Counted from the first letter of the stretch, positions 46,491-58,411 are shown. The stretch is 64,000 nucleotides of DNA from Branchiostoma floridae (GCF_000003815.2 NC_049996.1:17666973-17730972); one strand, 5' to 3'. Notes: generated by a model from the sequence alone, not told the origin. A program made the numbers and translations.

Positions 46491-49000
46491 CAGTAAAAGT
46501 TTGTATGGATGGCAGTTTAGCACTGTGAAGTTTTATGGCTTTTGTCAGACTGAGTGCCATGTTTAAGTACTCCATAATGTCTATCTATTTATCTATACAA
46601 TATAAACCAGGCTATGAATCATACACAGCAGTCATTTTATATGACATTTACTTATCTCAAATAAACATTTACAAAGCAAAGGGCAGGAACGTCACCCACA
46701 AATTATATTTTCTTGGTCGTACATTTTTCACACAGTACTGGCAAATCCTGGGGTATGCCAATGCAGGAAGTTTATGTATTTTCTTATTCGTTTATTTATG
46801 AATCTTTAGTTAACTTGGTAACTGATTTCCAAGGGAGTCCTTATAAAATCATAACAAATGTAGATACAGGAAAATCGCTACTTACATAAAATCATTACTT
46901 ACATGTGGATTGAATGGATTATAAGTGCACAATAATACAGAATAAAGAAGCAAGAAGTTTGGATTGAATTAATCTTATCATGTTCCAAATGAGTTCATCT
47001 TGTTTGTAAAAGGTTGCCTGGATGGCATCTCAGCACCAAGGAGATGAACAAGGTTTAGCAGTTTCACAGTGCCCTTTTAAGTGTTCTGTCAGTCCCTTTG
47101 ACAGTCTACATTCATCAAATTCAATGCTCATTTACTTTCTCATTTCTCATCTATGGTATGGTCAATATGCTAGTCAAAGTATCCTCAAAAGAAGTGTGGC
47201 TAAAAGAATGTTTGGGTAGTAGACTAGTAGTTCAGCACCAAGTAGAGGAATAGGATTTGGGATTCATGGTACCTGCTATGCCCTTCTAAATGCAACATAA
47301 CATTTCTCCACTTACCATGATGTAACTAGATTTGGAACATGTATTAGACTACAGGCCCTGGAGTCATTCTATAATTATGTATGTGGCACTTCTTTGCCTT
47401 TAAAAATAGCTAAAACCAATGCACACAAATGTCGTTCTCAAAGAAGTTTACATTGCTAACATTCATGAACTGGGAAATCTCAAGAGTTCAACTCTACAAG
47501 ACATTTAGATGAAATTGGGTTAGATTAAGTAGGCCTGTGGGTAAAATTGTATTCAAGATGGAAATTCAGTTCCAAATACAGGAATGAGATGAGTACTTAA
47601 TGGTAGTGCCCTTTTGTAATTCTCCGCAGTCCAAGCTCTACAATTCAAATCAAGGTATGAATTGTATGTGACATTTTGTGACATTTTCAGCTTCAAGAAA
47701 TAGACAGAAAGCAAAGGCCAGGAGGATTAAGCTGTAGAAGAGAAATTTGAATGGAATTGAATCAAGTTCTATTTTAAGTATTACGTAAGTTGTCCTGTGG
47801 GTTTGATTGTATAGACAGTATTTCAGAACTAAGCACAGAATACAATTTGTGATTTATACAAGTGCCCTTTTCATGTGCTGCATATTTCCTTTCTACTTAG
47901 CTATATGTAAATTTGAAGTATGAATTCTTTGTGACATTCTTTGTGTCTTCATCAAGATAGGCAAGGGACAGGACAGTCATCCATCGATACAAATCTATTG
48001 GGCATGGACTGGTATTCCTGCCAATTTAACTGTAAGACGGAGTTTCGATGAAATTGTATCAGGATGTTAAGAATGTCCTCTTGTGGAGTTTGATCGTTGT
48101 GTGGATGGCATTTCAGTACCAAGTATATGAATTAGATTTATCATTAATGGTAGTGTGCTTTTCAACTGCTTTGTAACCTCAATACAAGCATGATAAATGG
48201 ACTACCACATAGCAGGTCATAGCAAGTCATTTTGTCAATACCAGGGCTGGAAATACGCAGGGGGGCATATGCAGGTTAGTGCAGGTAAAATTGGAGCTGT
48301 GCAGGTATTTCTGATGTCTACCTGCACAGGCTGCACCTAACCTGCACTGGTCTATGTACTGGGTTTTATACATAAATATCCTATGGTGTAGGTGCATGTG
48401 GATTGTTATTAGCTGCATTGAGTATTACCACCTATTAAGTTTGAAATAATTGTTCCTGAACTATTTCAGTATGATCTATACTTCCTAAACTCAGAGTGGT
48501 GCAGGTAAAATTTGTCTGGTGCAGGTAATTTTCAATGCCATCTGCACTAATGCAGGTATGCAGAAAAAAAGTATTTTGAGCCCTGAATACATAGTTGTTT
48601 TTATGGCATTTCAGCACTTTGTAATGTAAAAGAGGATTAGGAATTGGATCATATACAAGTGCCCTGCTCAGGTGCTCAATGAACCCTTCTTTACAGAGAA
48701 GGAAGAAAACAGGGTGGGAACAGCCTACTGCAGGTCATGAGGTCATGTGTGAAGTTATCTATGAATAAAAAGTTACTTGGATTTAAATTCGGCACATTCT
48801 TATACAAATGAGGAATACGATTTGTCATATATATATCAGTGCCCTTTTCAACTGCTCTGTAACCTTTCTCAAATTACCTTATTCATAACTAACAAAGACT
48901 TAAGTATAAATGAGTTTGGAAAAGTTATTCTATGAATATCAATCCCTTACTTCATATAAAGTGCTTCATACATATATAATGGTTTGTGTGATTAAACTTT
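46491..49000. repeat. Very degenerate array, about 500-560 bp, 5 copies, host of a MITE
   Basis: The block 'ttgcctggatggcatctcag', 'caccaag', 'gatgaa.aaggtttag' and 'agtgcccttttaa' recurs near 46503, 47015, 47565 (weak), 48103 and 48597. Each is followed by a 'gaaattg..tcaagatg' type block. The fourth copy is interrupted by the hAT-like element at 48242-48585. The frame at 46535-46801 shows no domain. Confidence 0.6.
48242..48585. mobile_element. hAT-like MITE with 5-bp target duplication, copy 2
   Basis: Same family as 17629-17980, inserted in the opposite sense. Ends are cagggctggaaatac and gtattttgagccctg (one mismatch each from the first copy). Flanks are aatac on both sides (48237-48241 and 48586-48590). 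It shares internal blocks such as tgcaggtaaaattggagctg and ggtgcaggtaaaatttgtct. Two independent copies with 5-bp duplications support 5 bp as the real target size. Confidence 0.88.
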
Positions 49001-49934
49001 AGAAAGTAAAAGTTCAACCTTTAACTGTAACTTTCACTTGGGCTAAAGCCAGAACTCTCTCAACTTTTAGGCCAAAAGCAACTATACTATGAATATCTAG
49101 TACTTCCACGTACTCAAAGTGAAATTGGTGTCATATATATATATATATATATACATTTGGGGCAGCTGCAAAGTTTGTCTTTTTTTTCTACACATGGTAA
49201 TTTTACGAATTTTTACTCAATAGCAATTCTATAGCACAACTTTTGGTTACTTACTCAGTTTTTGCACATTATATGACATTTTTGCCCACAGCTGTAAAAT
49301 CCCAATCTGTATCCTATTCTAAATAAAGTCGTCCATGTAAAGGTGACATTTGTGTTGACCTTTGCATGAATGATATACTCTAGTCCTGACATCTGATGCA
49401 GTTTTTGTGTAGCTACAGCAGTTTTATCAAGAATATTCACCCTGGTCCTGAACTTTAGAAGTAATCACACAGTTGATAAGAGCAATTTAAGGTCAAATTC
49501 ATATCTTGACCCTCATCTATAAGACTTTTGCAACTTTTATGATGGGTCATAGTTGTTATTCCATGAATATCTACTGGTTGGTTAAAGTTAAGGGGTTACA
49601 ATGATGACATAGATGATAAGAAGACATGGTTAGTTGTTATTTGAATAACTATTAGTTTTCCTGCCAAGAAAATATCATTTTTGCTCTCAGTTTTGATACT
49701 AAAATGAACTACTTCGTACTTTTCATAGATCACCCCTTATATTGCCAATGGTTGACGTAAATTATCTGTCAGACTTACATTGTCATGAAGTTTCATCATC
49801 ATCAGTCGACGAGATCACACATGGAGTTTACCAGAATAATTATAATAAGCTACACCTTTTCATGCCTAAAGTTGCCTCCAGACTTCTCTCCACAAATACC
49901 TCTACATGTGAATACAGATATATATTAACCCTTC
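49001..49934. other. No gene seen; AT microsatellite
   Basis: (AT)n lies at about 49134-49153. A lone relative of the 44-bp unit ('aaggtcaaattcatatcttg') occurs near 49490, ahead of the array. The frame 49742-49972 runs into the array and has no domain. Confidence 0.4.
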
Positions 49935-51215
49935 AGAAAGGTGTGGGTCAGGTTCATATCATGGCCTCCTAATCTGAATTGGATAAAATAAGGTCAAATT
50001 CTTATCATGATCTCATTCTAAATAGAAGAAAATAAGGTCAAATTCGTATCATGGCCTCCTCCTGAATAGAATGAAATAAGGTCAAATTCATATCATGGCC
50101 TCCTCCTGAATAGAAGAAAATAAGGTCAAATTCATATCATGGCCTCCTCCTGAATAGAAGAAAATAAGGTCAAATTCATATCATGGCCTCCTCCTGAATA
50201 GAATGAAATAAGGTCAAATTCATATCATGGCCTCCTCCTGAATAGAAGAAAATAAGGTCAAATTCGTATCATGGCCTCCTCCTGAATAGAAGAAAATAAG
50301 GTCAAATTTGTATCATGGCCTCCTCCTGAATAGAATGAAATAAGGTCAAATTCATATCATGGCCTCCTCCTGAATAGAAGAAAATAAGGTCAAATTCGTA
50401 TCATGGCCTCCTCCTGAATAGAATGAAATAAGGTCAAATTCATATCATGGCCTCCTCCTGAATAGAAGAAAATAAGGTCAAATTCGTATCATGGCCTCCT
50501 CCTGAATAGAAGAAAATAATGTCAAATTCGTATCATGGCCTCCTCCTGAATAGAATGAAATAAGGTCAAATTCATATCATGGCCTCCTCCTGAATAGAAG
50601 AAAATAAGGTCAAATTCGTATCATGGCCTCCTCCTGAATAGAATGAAATAAGGTCAAATTCATATCATGGCCTCCTCCTGAATAGAAGAAAATAAGGTCA
50701 AATTCATATCATGGCCTCCTCCTGAATAGAAGAAAATAAGGTCAAATTCGTATCATGGCCTCCTCCTGAATAGAATGAAATAAGGTCAAATTCATATCAT
50801 GGCCTCCTCCTGAATAGAAGAAAATAAGGTCAAATTCGTATCATGGCCTCCTCCTGAATAGAATGAAATAAGGTCAAATTCATATCATGGCCTCCTCCTG
50901 AATAGAAGAAATTAAGGTCAAATTCTTATCATGATCTCATCCTGAATAGAATAAAATAAGGTCAAATTCTTATCATGATCTCATCCTGAATAGAATAAAA
51001 TAAGGTCAAATTCTTATCATGACCTCCTCCTGAATAGACTAAGATAAGGTCAAATTTTATCATGATCTCATTCTAAATAGAATAAAATAAGGTCAAATTC
51101 GTATCATGATCTCATCCAAAATGGAATAAGATAAGGTCAAATTCTTATCATGATCTCCTTCTGAATAGAATAAGATAGAATAAGGTCAAAGTCATATCAT
51201 GGACTTATCATAGAA
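49935..51215 (+). repeat. 44-bp minisatellite with 220-bp higher-order repeat
   Basis: About 29 monomers reading aaaataaggtcaaattcgta then tcatggcctcctcctgaata gaag, split here for length. The central part uses two monomer types that differ at the junction (gaag versus gaatg) and at ttcgta/ttcata. From about 50241 to 50900 their order N-N-M-N-M repeats three times, so the sequence repeats every 220 bases. Flanking monomers (49981-50025 and 50920-51180) carry 'cttatcatgatctcat' and are more diverged, as usual for array edges. Confidence 0.95.
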
Positions 51216-51239
51216 GATAGGGCTTTAGCAACTTTCATC

Positions 51240-52362
51240 ACAATTTGCCATGCAGTGGTCATTCTATGCATACCCCACGTATCTCTGGTATGCAGGATGT
51301 GCTTCATATTACATTTTGTAAATCATGATAATCCTGAGAAAGTTCTAGGTCAAGTTCATATCATGACCTTCTGTATAATAGGGCTCTTGCGATTTCTCCA
51401 CGTATCTATGGTACACATGGTATGCTTCATATTAAATCTTGATTAATCCTGAGAAAGTTCTAGGTCAAGTTCATACATCATGACCTTCTAGGTAATAGGG
51501 CTCTTGTGACTTTCATGGCAGCTTTAGCCACAGTGTTCTCTCCTTGAATTTTACCCTCATGATTCTTCATTATGAAGACTATTTTTCATTTTTACAAACA
51601 GTCTGGCTGGGCCCTGGTTCGGAAATGTAACATTAGCCTAAGAGCTTGATCGTGAACTTGAGAAATGGGTACTGTCAGAGCTGACCGATCGGGGCCACAC
51701 AGATGGGAGGGCTAGGTCAGCTTGGAGCGCTGCACATTCTCTCACCTTTGCCTCATGATTTATTATTTATCTATTCTCAGCAGCTATTCTGGGCAGACTG
51801 CCATAATACAAACCTGCAGCTTCCTGACATTAAGGTCTGACTCATGGGTAGAGCACTGGTGTCAGGACAAGAGGAGAAAGTTCTTTAGAGATTGCAGAGA
51901 TCTTGACTAGTAAGAGCCTGATCCTATGTTAAAGGAATGGGTACGTCACACAGACAGGAGGGCTAGGTCAGGCAGGAGTGCTGAACATTCTCTCACCTTT
52001 GCCTCATGATTTATTATTTATCTGTGGAGAAACAGTGTCAGCACAACTTGTATTCCTTTAGAGGAGGTAGTGAAAGTTTGTGCTGTTTTTGGGAGAGTGC
52101 AAAGATCTTAACTTTGTTTCTGAAGACATCACATTCTCATAACTTTGTCAATATTTGTTAGTTGATTTCTTGACTTCTATATCTTCTTATCTGAAACGGA
52201 GTATCTAGAAAGAGAGAGGACTGACTCTGGACACAGCCCTAGGTATTGAGTAGAGCACTGGTGTCAGCACAGGTTTTTTTTAATAAGAAGAGAAAGTGAA
52301 ACTTTTGTGCCGTTCTTGAGAGAGTGAAGAGATCTTGACTTTGATTCTGAAGGCATCACATT
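51240..52362. repeat. Degenerate duplications, about 125 and 300 bp
   Basis: 'gagaaagttctaggtcaagt' repeats at about 51337 and 51452. 'gggagggctaggtcagcttg' and 'attctctcacctttgcctca' plus 'tgatttattatttatct' repeat near 51703 and 51957. 'tagagcactggtgtcagcac' recurs near 51849 and 52252. No coding exon recognised. Confidence 0.65.
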
Positions 52363-52505
52363 GACTTTGACTTTATTGACAATGAGAAAAGTCATTACAT
52401 GGGTCTGCCTAGGCAGCTTTGTGCTGGAAGCAGCAGGACCTACAAAAATGAGGGCGAACATACAAAGAATTCATCACAAAAACATTACAATATAATGCAA
52501 AAAAA
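52363..52505 (-). mobile_element. LINE 3' end (CR1/L2-like), extreme 5' truncation
   Basis: Minus-strand sequence runs 'tgtatgttcgccctcatttt', 'tgtaggtcctgctgcttcca' and 'catgtaatgacttttctcat', and ends in tgtcaataaagtcaaagtca. That short 3' terminal repeat is typical of CR1/L2-type LINEs. It splits a host repeat whose uninterrupted partner is near 52122 ('gaagacatcacattctcata' next to 'tcaatatttgttag'), so the empty site is visible. No RT codons remain. Confidence 0.65.
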
Positions 52506-52799
52506 TTATCAATAACTGTAAAACCATATCTTTATCAGTATTTGTTAGTTGATTTATGGGTTTCTTGACTTCTATATCTTCTGAAATGGAGTGGCCAGAA
52601 GAGTGGACAACTTTTCACCCTTCTCAATGCCACAAGATGCTAATTTTTTGTGTTCCTGGTTATTGACAGTTGTCCATTTGATTCGCTAGGGAAAAAGTAG
52701 GAAAATCTCTCTCTATTAGAATCTTTAGTTACTGTAATTCACCTCTATTGACTTAATTTGCCACCATAGTATCCAGACACACATCCATTCAATGTCAAG

Positions 52800-55440
52800 G
52801 TCTTAGCTTTGATGGAAAAGGGAGTGACAGATTTCCCACCCTTCTTTTGAGCGACTCTCGTAAAGTTCAACTTGCCCTTGAACCTGGCAGTTTGCCACTG
52901 AAGTCACAGAAAGATGTGCAAAAAGTCATGAACCCTTTTGGTGCAAGATATTTAATAATTCACCACTGGGTTTCCTGTGTCACTTTGATATCTGCACACA
53001 TGTCCTTACCCTGGCAAGGTGAAAAGGGTTGGACTTAATAAAAGCAGTGACCGATTTTTTACCCTTCATGGGGTACTTCCCATGAAATTCAATTTTAGCA
53101 TGCCCTTGCTTCTGGCCTCTGAAGTTACATGGGCATATACTAGAAGGTTCAGGAACCTTTCTGATGTAAAATCTTCACTGGGTTTCCTTGTCACTTCGAT
53201 ATCTGCACACATGTCCCTACTAAAGTACCTTGCTAAGGTGAAAAGGGTTGGACTTCATAAAAGCAGTGACCGATTTTTCACCCTTCACGAGGTAGTGCCC
53301 ATGAAATTCAATTTCTAGCATGCCCTTGCTTTAGGCTACTGAAGTCACATATGGATGTACACGAAGTTTTCTGATTCCCCACTATTGGGTTTCCTGTCAC
53401 AGTGTCACATTAATATCTGTGCACATGTTCCAACCTTGCCAAGGTCCTGTCTTTGATGAAAAAGTGTGAACTTAAAGCAGTGACCAATTTTTCACCCTTT
53501 TGGGGGCAGTTCCTATATGTATGAAATTCAATTCTCAGTGCGCCCTTAAGCTTGCCTCGTATTATAGGAATGTGCGTGAACCTTTCTGCCCTTGCCTTTG
53601 GCAGTTGGCCATTGAAGACACATAGAAATGTATACGGACGTTTCTTTTGTGAAATCTTGAATAACTTTAATTACCACTTTTGGATTTCCGTTGGCACCTT
53701 AATATCTGCACACATGTCCCTACCTTGCCAAGGTCCAGTGTCTTTGATGAAAAAATATGAAATTTTTCACCCTTTGCTAAGCCAATTCCCATTCAAAAGT
53801 TTAATCTTCAACCATTTTCTGTGTCCCCATATGCCTTGGACTGTGAAAACATCAAGAAATACAACTTAGTCCTTCTCTTGTACAATCTTTAATAATTCAC
53901 AATTCTTGGCTTTCTTGTGTCTTTCAATATCCACACAACGCACACATGTCCTTCCATTGCCAAGGGTCCATAGCTGAAATAATTGTGCTTACTGAATTCA
54001 CAAGTTGGACTTATAGTTCACCCCACTCGAGGCAATGGCCATGAAATTTGATGTTCAGCAAGTATCTCAGTCACATTGCTCTTGGCACCTGACCATTTTA
54101 TGCACTGAAGGATGAAAGTAAATCTCTCTGCGTTTATGAGTCGTCAATAATGCAATGTGGTTGGCTTTCCTTTGTCACCTTTAAATCCCAACACTTTTCT
54201 TTCATTGTCAAAGTCCATTTACTTGCAATTTTATGCCTTTCCCAATTCAAGTTTCCTATGACAATTCTTGTCCAGCTTTTCTCTGTGTCCCCTTACTCTT
54301 GGCATGTGGCCATTGAGTTGATAGAGGATCTCTCTGTGTTTGGCGGTTTTCAATGGTTTACCAACATTGGACTCCTCTAGTCACATAAACCCTGCTGCCT
54401 TGCCACATATCCAACACAAATTTGGTACCATGCATGTCCTTTCATTGTCAAGGTAATGTGAAGTCATTCCAGTTGGTGTCTTATTTAATGGCTTCCCATG
54501 AAATTTGATGCTCATCAATTATCTCTGTTCCCTGGCTCTTGCCGTCTTAGACCATTGCCATCTAGGACACTGATGAGTATTAAAAAGTCCTCAATAACAC
54601 ACATCAAGAACGTTTCCTTCTTTACCTTGAAACCTGATTGCCAAGGCCCATTCTCTCACAAGGGTGACCAATTTTGCGCCTTTTCTAAGCCAAGTCTCCC
54701 AGAAAATGTAATATTTAACAGTCTTTTACTGCTCCATTGCTCCAGGAGTGGCATGTGGACACTTCATACACTGAAGGCTTTAAAGTAAATCTCTCAGTTA
54801 AACTGTCTTCAATGATTCACCACTGTATTAATTTTCGTTTCCCACCATAGTACAGAGTATTCCCACACATTTTAATGGTGCCTTGAAGTCACTCGCAAAG
54901 GTGACCAATTCTACACCTTTTCTAAGTCATTCTCCCATAAAATCTAATATTTAACAGTTTGTTATGGTCCATTGCTCTTGGCATGCGGCCACTTAATACA
55001 CTGAAGGCTTTAAAGTAAATCCCTCAGTTTAACAGTATTCAGGAATTCACCGCTATTAGTTTTCTTTTTCCACCATAGTATATACCCACACATTTTAAAG
55101 GTCCATTGAAGTCACTCTCAAAGGTGTCTAATTTCATGCCTTCTCCCTGAAATTTGACACTCAGCAATTCTGTCCGCTCCCTTTGTGTTGGACCATTGCC
55201 ACCTAGGACACTATGGGGTATAAGGGATTCACACTGTATTTATTAGCCTTCAATAATTCACCACAATTGGTTCTCTTATTTTCCCATAACACTTAAAGCC
55301 AGCTTCCAATGCCACATAGGTCTTGTCTAGAATGAAAAAAAGGTTGGCCAATGTATGGATTTTTCTGCACATAATTCCCCAGCAACTTGATGTGAGGCAA
55401 TTTTGTGTGTCCCCTTGCTGTTTTGTACTTGACATTGAGA
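52800..55440. repeat. Degenerate array, about 220-240 bp, about 11 copies
   Basis: Landmarks are 'aataattcaccactgggttt', 'cctgtgtcac', 'tatctgcacacatgtcccta', 'ccttgccaaggt', 'agtgaccgatttttcaccct', 'cccatgaaattcaattttag' and 'tgcccttg.ctctggc'. The copies at 53019 and 53232 are closest (about 213 bp). Units become less alike toward 55400. Frames at 53019-53318 and neighbours contain two copies of the same stretch and are not genes. Bases 52506-52800 hold nothing else. Confidence 0.88.
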
Positions 55441-55484
55441 ACTAATTGCTGGCCTTTTCAGGTTCTGTAGCACTGGTGTGAAAT

Positions 55485-55689
55485 TACTGTATATGCAGAA
55501 ACTTTCGCGGTGGTTTTATGTGTGCGGTTTTTGCAGTGGCGACTTTACCGCAAACTTAAAACCACCGCGAACATTTATCACTTGTAGTATGTGACAACAG
55601 TCTATGATGCTACCTCGAAGTTAAAACAACACTCAATTTCCCTGCTGCTACGAAAGCAAATTCCCGCGAACTTCAATGCATTTACAGTA
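55485..55689. mobile_element. 205-bp MITE, family copy 2
   Basis: Terminal repeats are tactgtatatgca (55485-55497) and tgcatttacagta (55677-55689), matching the element at 9338-9542 with one change. The interior again has 'ttcgcggtggtttta' and 'taaaaccaccgcgaacattt' as inverted blocks. Right-hand internal sequence differs from copy 1 while total length is the same. TA at both ends. Confidence 0.85.
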
Positions 55690-55950
55690 CCATGCAGATT
55701 TGGGGTGGCATTTCGGCATAACTTTATTGAAAACTGGTCAGTATTAAGGTCTTAAGTGTGATCTACTCATGGAATGAATAGCATTTACCCTATTCTAGCA
55801 TTTTTCCTTTCTCTGACAGAGAAATAATGAATTTTTAACAGTTAGTATAGCCTAATGGAAATATATAATTGATATGGAAATTGGAACTTCAAACCACTTT
55901 AGGAATATGCTCGTTTAACCTTTGTACTTGAAAATGCATAGCATGAGAAG

Positions 55951-56235
55951 CAATACACAAGGCAGCCATGGCCTTTCAGTTGCATAATAGAGCCCTGAAG
56001 CAAAGGTTGGGGGTTCAAATCCCATTAGAGTACGGCTGTTGAGTCACTAAGCCAGACTGTCAAAGTTCTGAAGCTCAAGTTCAACCAAAAGGCAATACAC
56101 AAGGCAGTCATGGCCTTTTCAGTTGCATAATAGAGCCCTGAAGCAAAGGTTGTTGGTTCAGATCCCATTAGAGAACGGCTTTTGAGTCGCTAAGCTAAAC
56201 TGTCAAAGTTTCCAGAACTCAACTTCAAGTTCAAG
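55951..56235 (+). mobile_element. tRNA-like SINE head, duplicated in tandem (142 bp)
   Basis: Two copies start with caatacacaaggcag at 55951 and 56093. Each has a box-A-like 'catggcctttcagttgca' and a box B; the first copy's ggttcaaatcc is an exact pol III box B and the second reads ggttcagatcc. The body ends in 'agttcaa' repeats. No intact cloverleaf can be drawn, so these are tRNA-derived rather than genes. Confidence 0.55.
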
Positions 56236-56486
56236 TTCAACCAGCTAGAAAAATAATCCGACGGAATTTGAGATTGCCGTGACTGCTTTGGGGAATTTTA
56301 CAGCTTTGCTCCATAAAAGCAGACAAGCCATCATTGAACTTGAAATAAAACGTGTATTTATATCAGAGGCAATTCCTTTTATACTTGAATAGCTGTGAAC
56401 AGGATGGAATGATGTAATAGTGTACGTGGCAAGCAAGCACAACTAGCTATTGCTTTTAAATCAACTGTGCATATGCAGCAAGAGTG
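56236..56486. other. No gene seen; left flank of the retrotransposon
   Basis: Unique-looking host sequence up to the boundary at 56487. Confidence 0.4.
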
Positions 56487-56599
56487 AATTGTTCACACTC
56501 AGTCAGTCACAAGGAGTCGTATTGGGCGAGTGACATCTTTACTCAGTCTTGTATGCTGTTTCATGTACAATCTCGTACAAACACAGGATGTCACAGGCC
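56487..56599 (-). repeat. Split direct repeat B2 (113 bp)
   Basis: The element's 3' terminus, the same as B1. The 527 bp between B2 and A2 (56600-57126) have no long frame and no recognised domain. They may be the 3' untranslated region, as some related elements carry extra sequence here. Confidence 0.93.
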
Positions 56600-57126
56600 T
56601 AGCCTAGAACGCTAGGCATAAACGAACTAGTACAAAAAAGGTAGCCTTTGACGTACATAATGAACTTAACGAATGACAATTACAAGGCCCGTGAAGTGGC
56701 CGTAAAAGTTTAAGGCTCTCGTTAAAATAGTGCAATTCATGGTAAAATACAGTTGAGCGCTAAACGAGGTACTGCTCGACGTACAGAGCGACTTAAAACA
56801 CTAAGGATAACAGGCCACGAGATGGCTATAAAACAGGTAGGCTCTCGATGACGACGACAGTTTGGAGGAAAACTACAGTTTGTCTCTCTCGCCCGTCAAT
56901 CTGTGACCTGAGCCGAGCTGAATGCTATGACAAGGTGCAACTTCTAGCTCTGACTGCACATGGAGGGCTATGCTCGTCATACAAAAGAATCGAGAGACTT
57001 GAGAAAAAGGCTAAAAGAGGCTAATATCTAAGTGGTGCAGAAACTAAACTAAGTTGTGAATTTAAAAACTACAGAACTGAACTACTGAGGTCGAAAGTTC
57101 TGAAGGACGTTGTTGGGTGGCGGTGG

Positions 57127-57240
57127 CAGTTAGTTCGAGATCTGCTGTTCTTCCTCTCAGATCTCGCGGCGTCTCGCAGTAGTGCTCACGAGACTTCGCC
57201 CACAATTCCCGAGTATGACGCCATCCCGTCATACGCCCAT
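57127..57240 (-). repeat. Split direct repeat A2 (114 bp)
   Basis: Internal copy of A1, directly adjoining B1. It repeats the Gag start (MTGWRHTRELWAKSREHY), but the frame leaves the repeat into the spacer and stops at 57062. Confidence 0.95.
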
Positions 57241-57353
57241 AATTGTTCACACTCAGTCAGTCACAAGGAGTCGTATTGGGCGAGTGACATCTTTACTCAG
57301 TCTTGTATGCTGTTTCATGTACAATCTCGTACAAACACAGGATGTCACAGGCC
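57241..57353 (-). repeat. Split direct repeat B1 (113 bp)
   Basis: Identical by eye to B2 at 56487-56599. It begins 44 bases after the recombinase stop codon and abuts A2, giving the B1A2 junction expected to template joining of the element's ends. Confidence 0.95.
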
Positions 57354-57397
57354 AATCCGCAGGGGCCAAGAAGACTCCGAGGTTGGTGGAGAGCTGC

Positions 57398-58411
57398 TTA
57401 CATGCGCTGCAGGATGAGATGCCGCATGGCTGCCGGTACACGTAGACGTTGCTCGACCGATGGACGGAGGTAGAGCAGGTCAGCGTCCGATCTCCAATCA
57501 CCATGTTGCTTTCGTAGCTCTCGAGGGACGCCAGCCTCGAAGGCCAGGGTGTATCCGCCACGGCGTAGGTCGTGCAGCGTGTGGTAGCCCTTCGGAAGAC
57601 CGACGTGCTTAACTAGACGAGCTAGTTCTTTGGTGAGAGTAGAAGCTGTCATTGGCCGGTACCGACGCCGGGCGGTTGGTGGGAGGAGGAAGGCCGGCGC
57701 ATCGGGTGGCGCTGGGCAGAGTCGTAGCATGTTGTTGTAAGCTACCACGGGGCACAGCGGAGAACCTGGGATCGCCAGGATGGGAACTACGAGGTCTCTC
57801 TCGTTAGCTTGAATCGTTTTAGACCAAGTGTTCTGAATGAGAAGGCCTTCCTTAACGCACAGGATGTCTCGTCGCTGAAGGTGCTTGGTGTTATTAAAAG
57901 CTTTCGCGGTCGTGGGCACCAGGTTTGATCTTCGTAGGTAAGCGAAGAAACCGATCAATAAGACTGTCCAGGTGGTGACGTCTTTTGCAGTATTCAAGTT
58001 GAGGAACTCCCGTGCTTTTAAGAGGAATTCTGGGGTGAGGGGGTGATGCCCTTTAGGGCGGTGCCGTAGGATTTTCTTCAGGCCGCGAAGAGTCTGCTGG
58101 AGTTCAAATTGCTGGAGGCTGAACTGGTAGTGGCCGTGAAGTTGGTGGAGTAACTTCACGGCTGAGAGGTAGTGTGCGATCGTGTCTGGTGACTTGGGTG
58201 AGCGACTCAGGAACTGAGCGTAGCATGACAAGAGATGGGCCGACGCTGGAATGGGCACCTTCCCAAAGAACTTGCAGAATGCGATGTACGCTCGGAACTG
58301 GGTCTGATGGTTCGCCCGCGTGGAAGCAGCAAAAGCTTGCTGCTGGGTGCGCAGGGTGTCATGTTCAAGTAGAGTCCAGGCATCACCTGTGGTGTGAGAA
58401 TGGAAACAAGG
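57398..58411 (-). CDS. Tyrosine recombinase of Ngaro element
   Basis: Open from after a TGA (58414-58412) to TAA at 57400-57398. It joins the circular DNA copy to the genome. Numbering from the GTG at 58258, the catalytic set is R109 (FFAYLRRSNL), H229 and R232 (TLHDLRRGGYT), H252/W255 (RKQHGDWRSD) and the nucleophile Y263 (DADLLYLRPS). An N-terminal SAM-like helical domain precedes it, extending upstream of the GTG (RANHQTQFRAYIAFCKFFGK). There is no in-frame ATG before the catalytic domain. The frame differs from Pol and starts about 40 bases after the Pol stop. A good splice acceptor ends at 58387, so a spliced mRNA is the likeliest source. Confidence 0.9.
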   Translation of the reverse strand, partial: PCFHSHTTGDAWTLLEHDTLRTQQQAFAASTRANHQTQFRAYIAFCKFFGKVPIPASAHLLSCYAQFLSRSPKSPDTIAHYLSAVKLLHQLHGHYQFSLQQFELQQTLRGLKKILRHRPKGHHPLTPEFLLKAREFLNLNTAKDVTTWTVLLIGFFAYLRRSNLVPTTAKAFNNTKHLQRRDILCVKEGLLIQNTWSKTIQANERDLVVPILAIPGSPLCPVVAYNNMLRLCPAPPDAPAFLLPPTARRRYRPMTASTLTKELARLVKHVGLPKGYHTLHDLRRGGYTLAFEAGVPRELRKQHGDWRSDADLLYLRPSVEQRLRVPAAMRHLILQRM

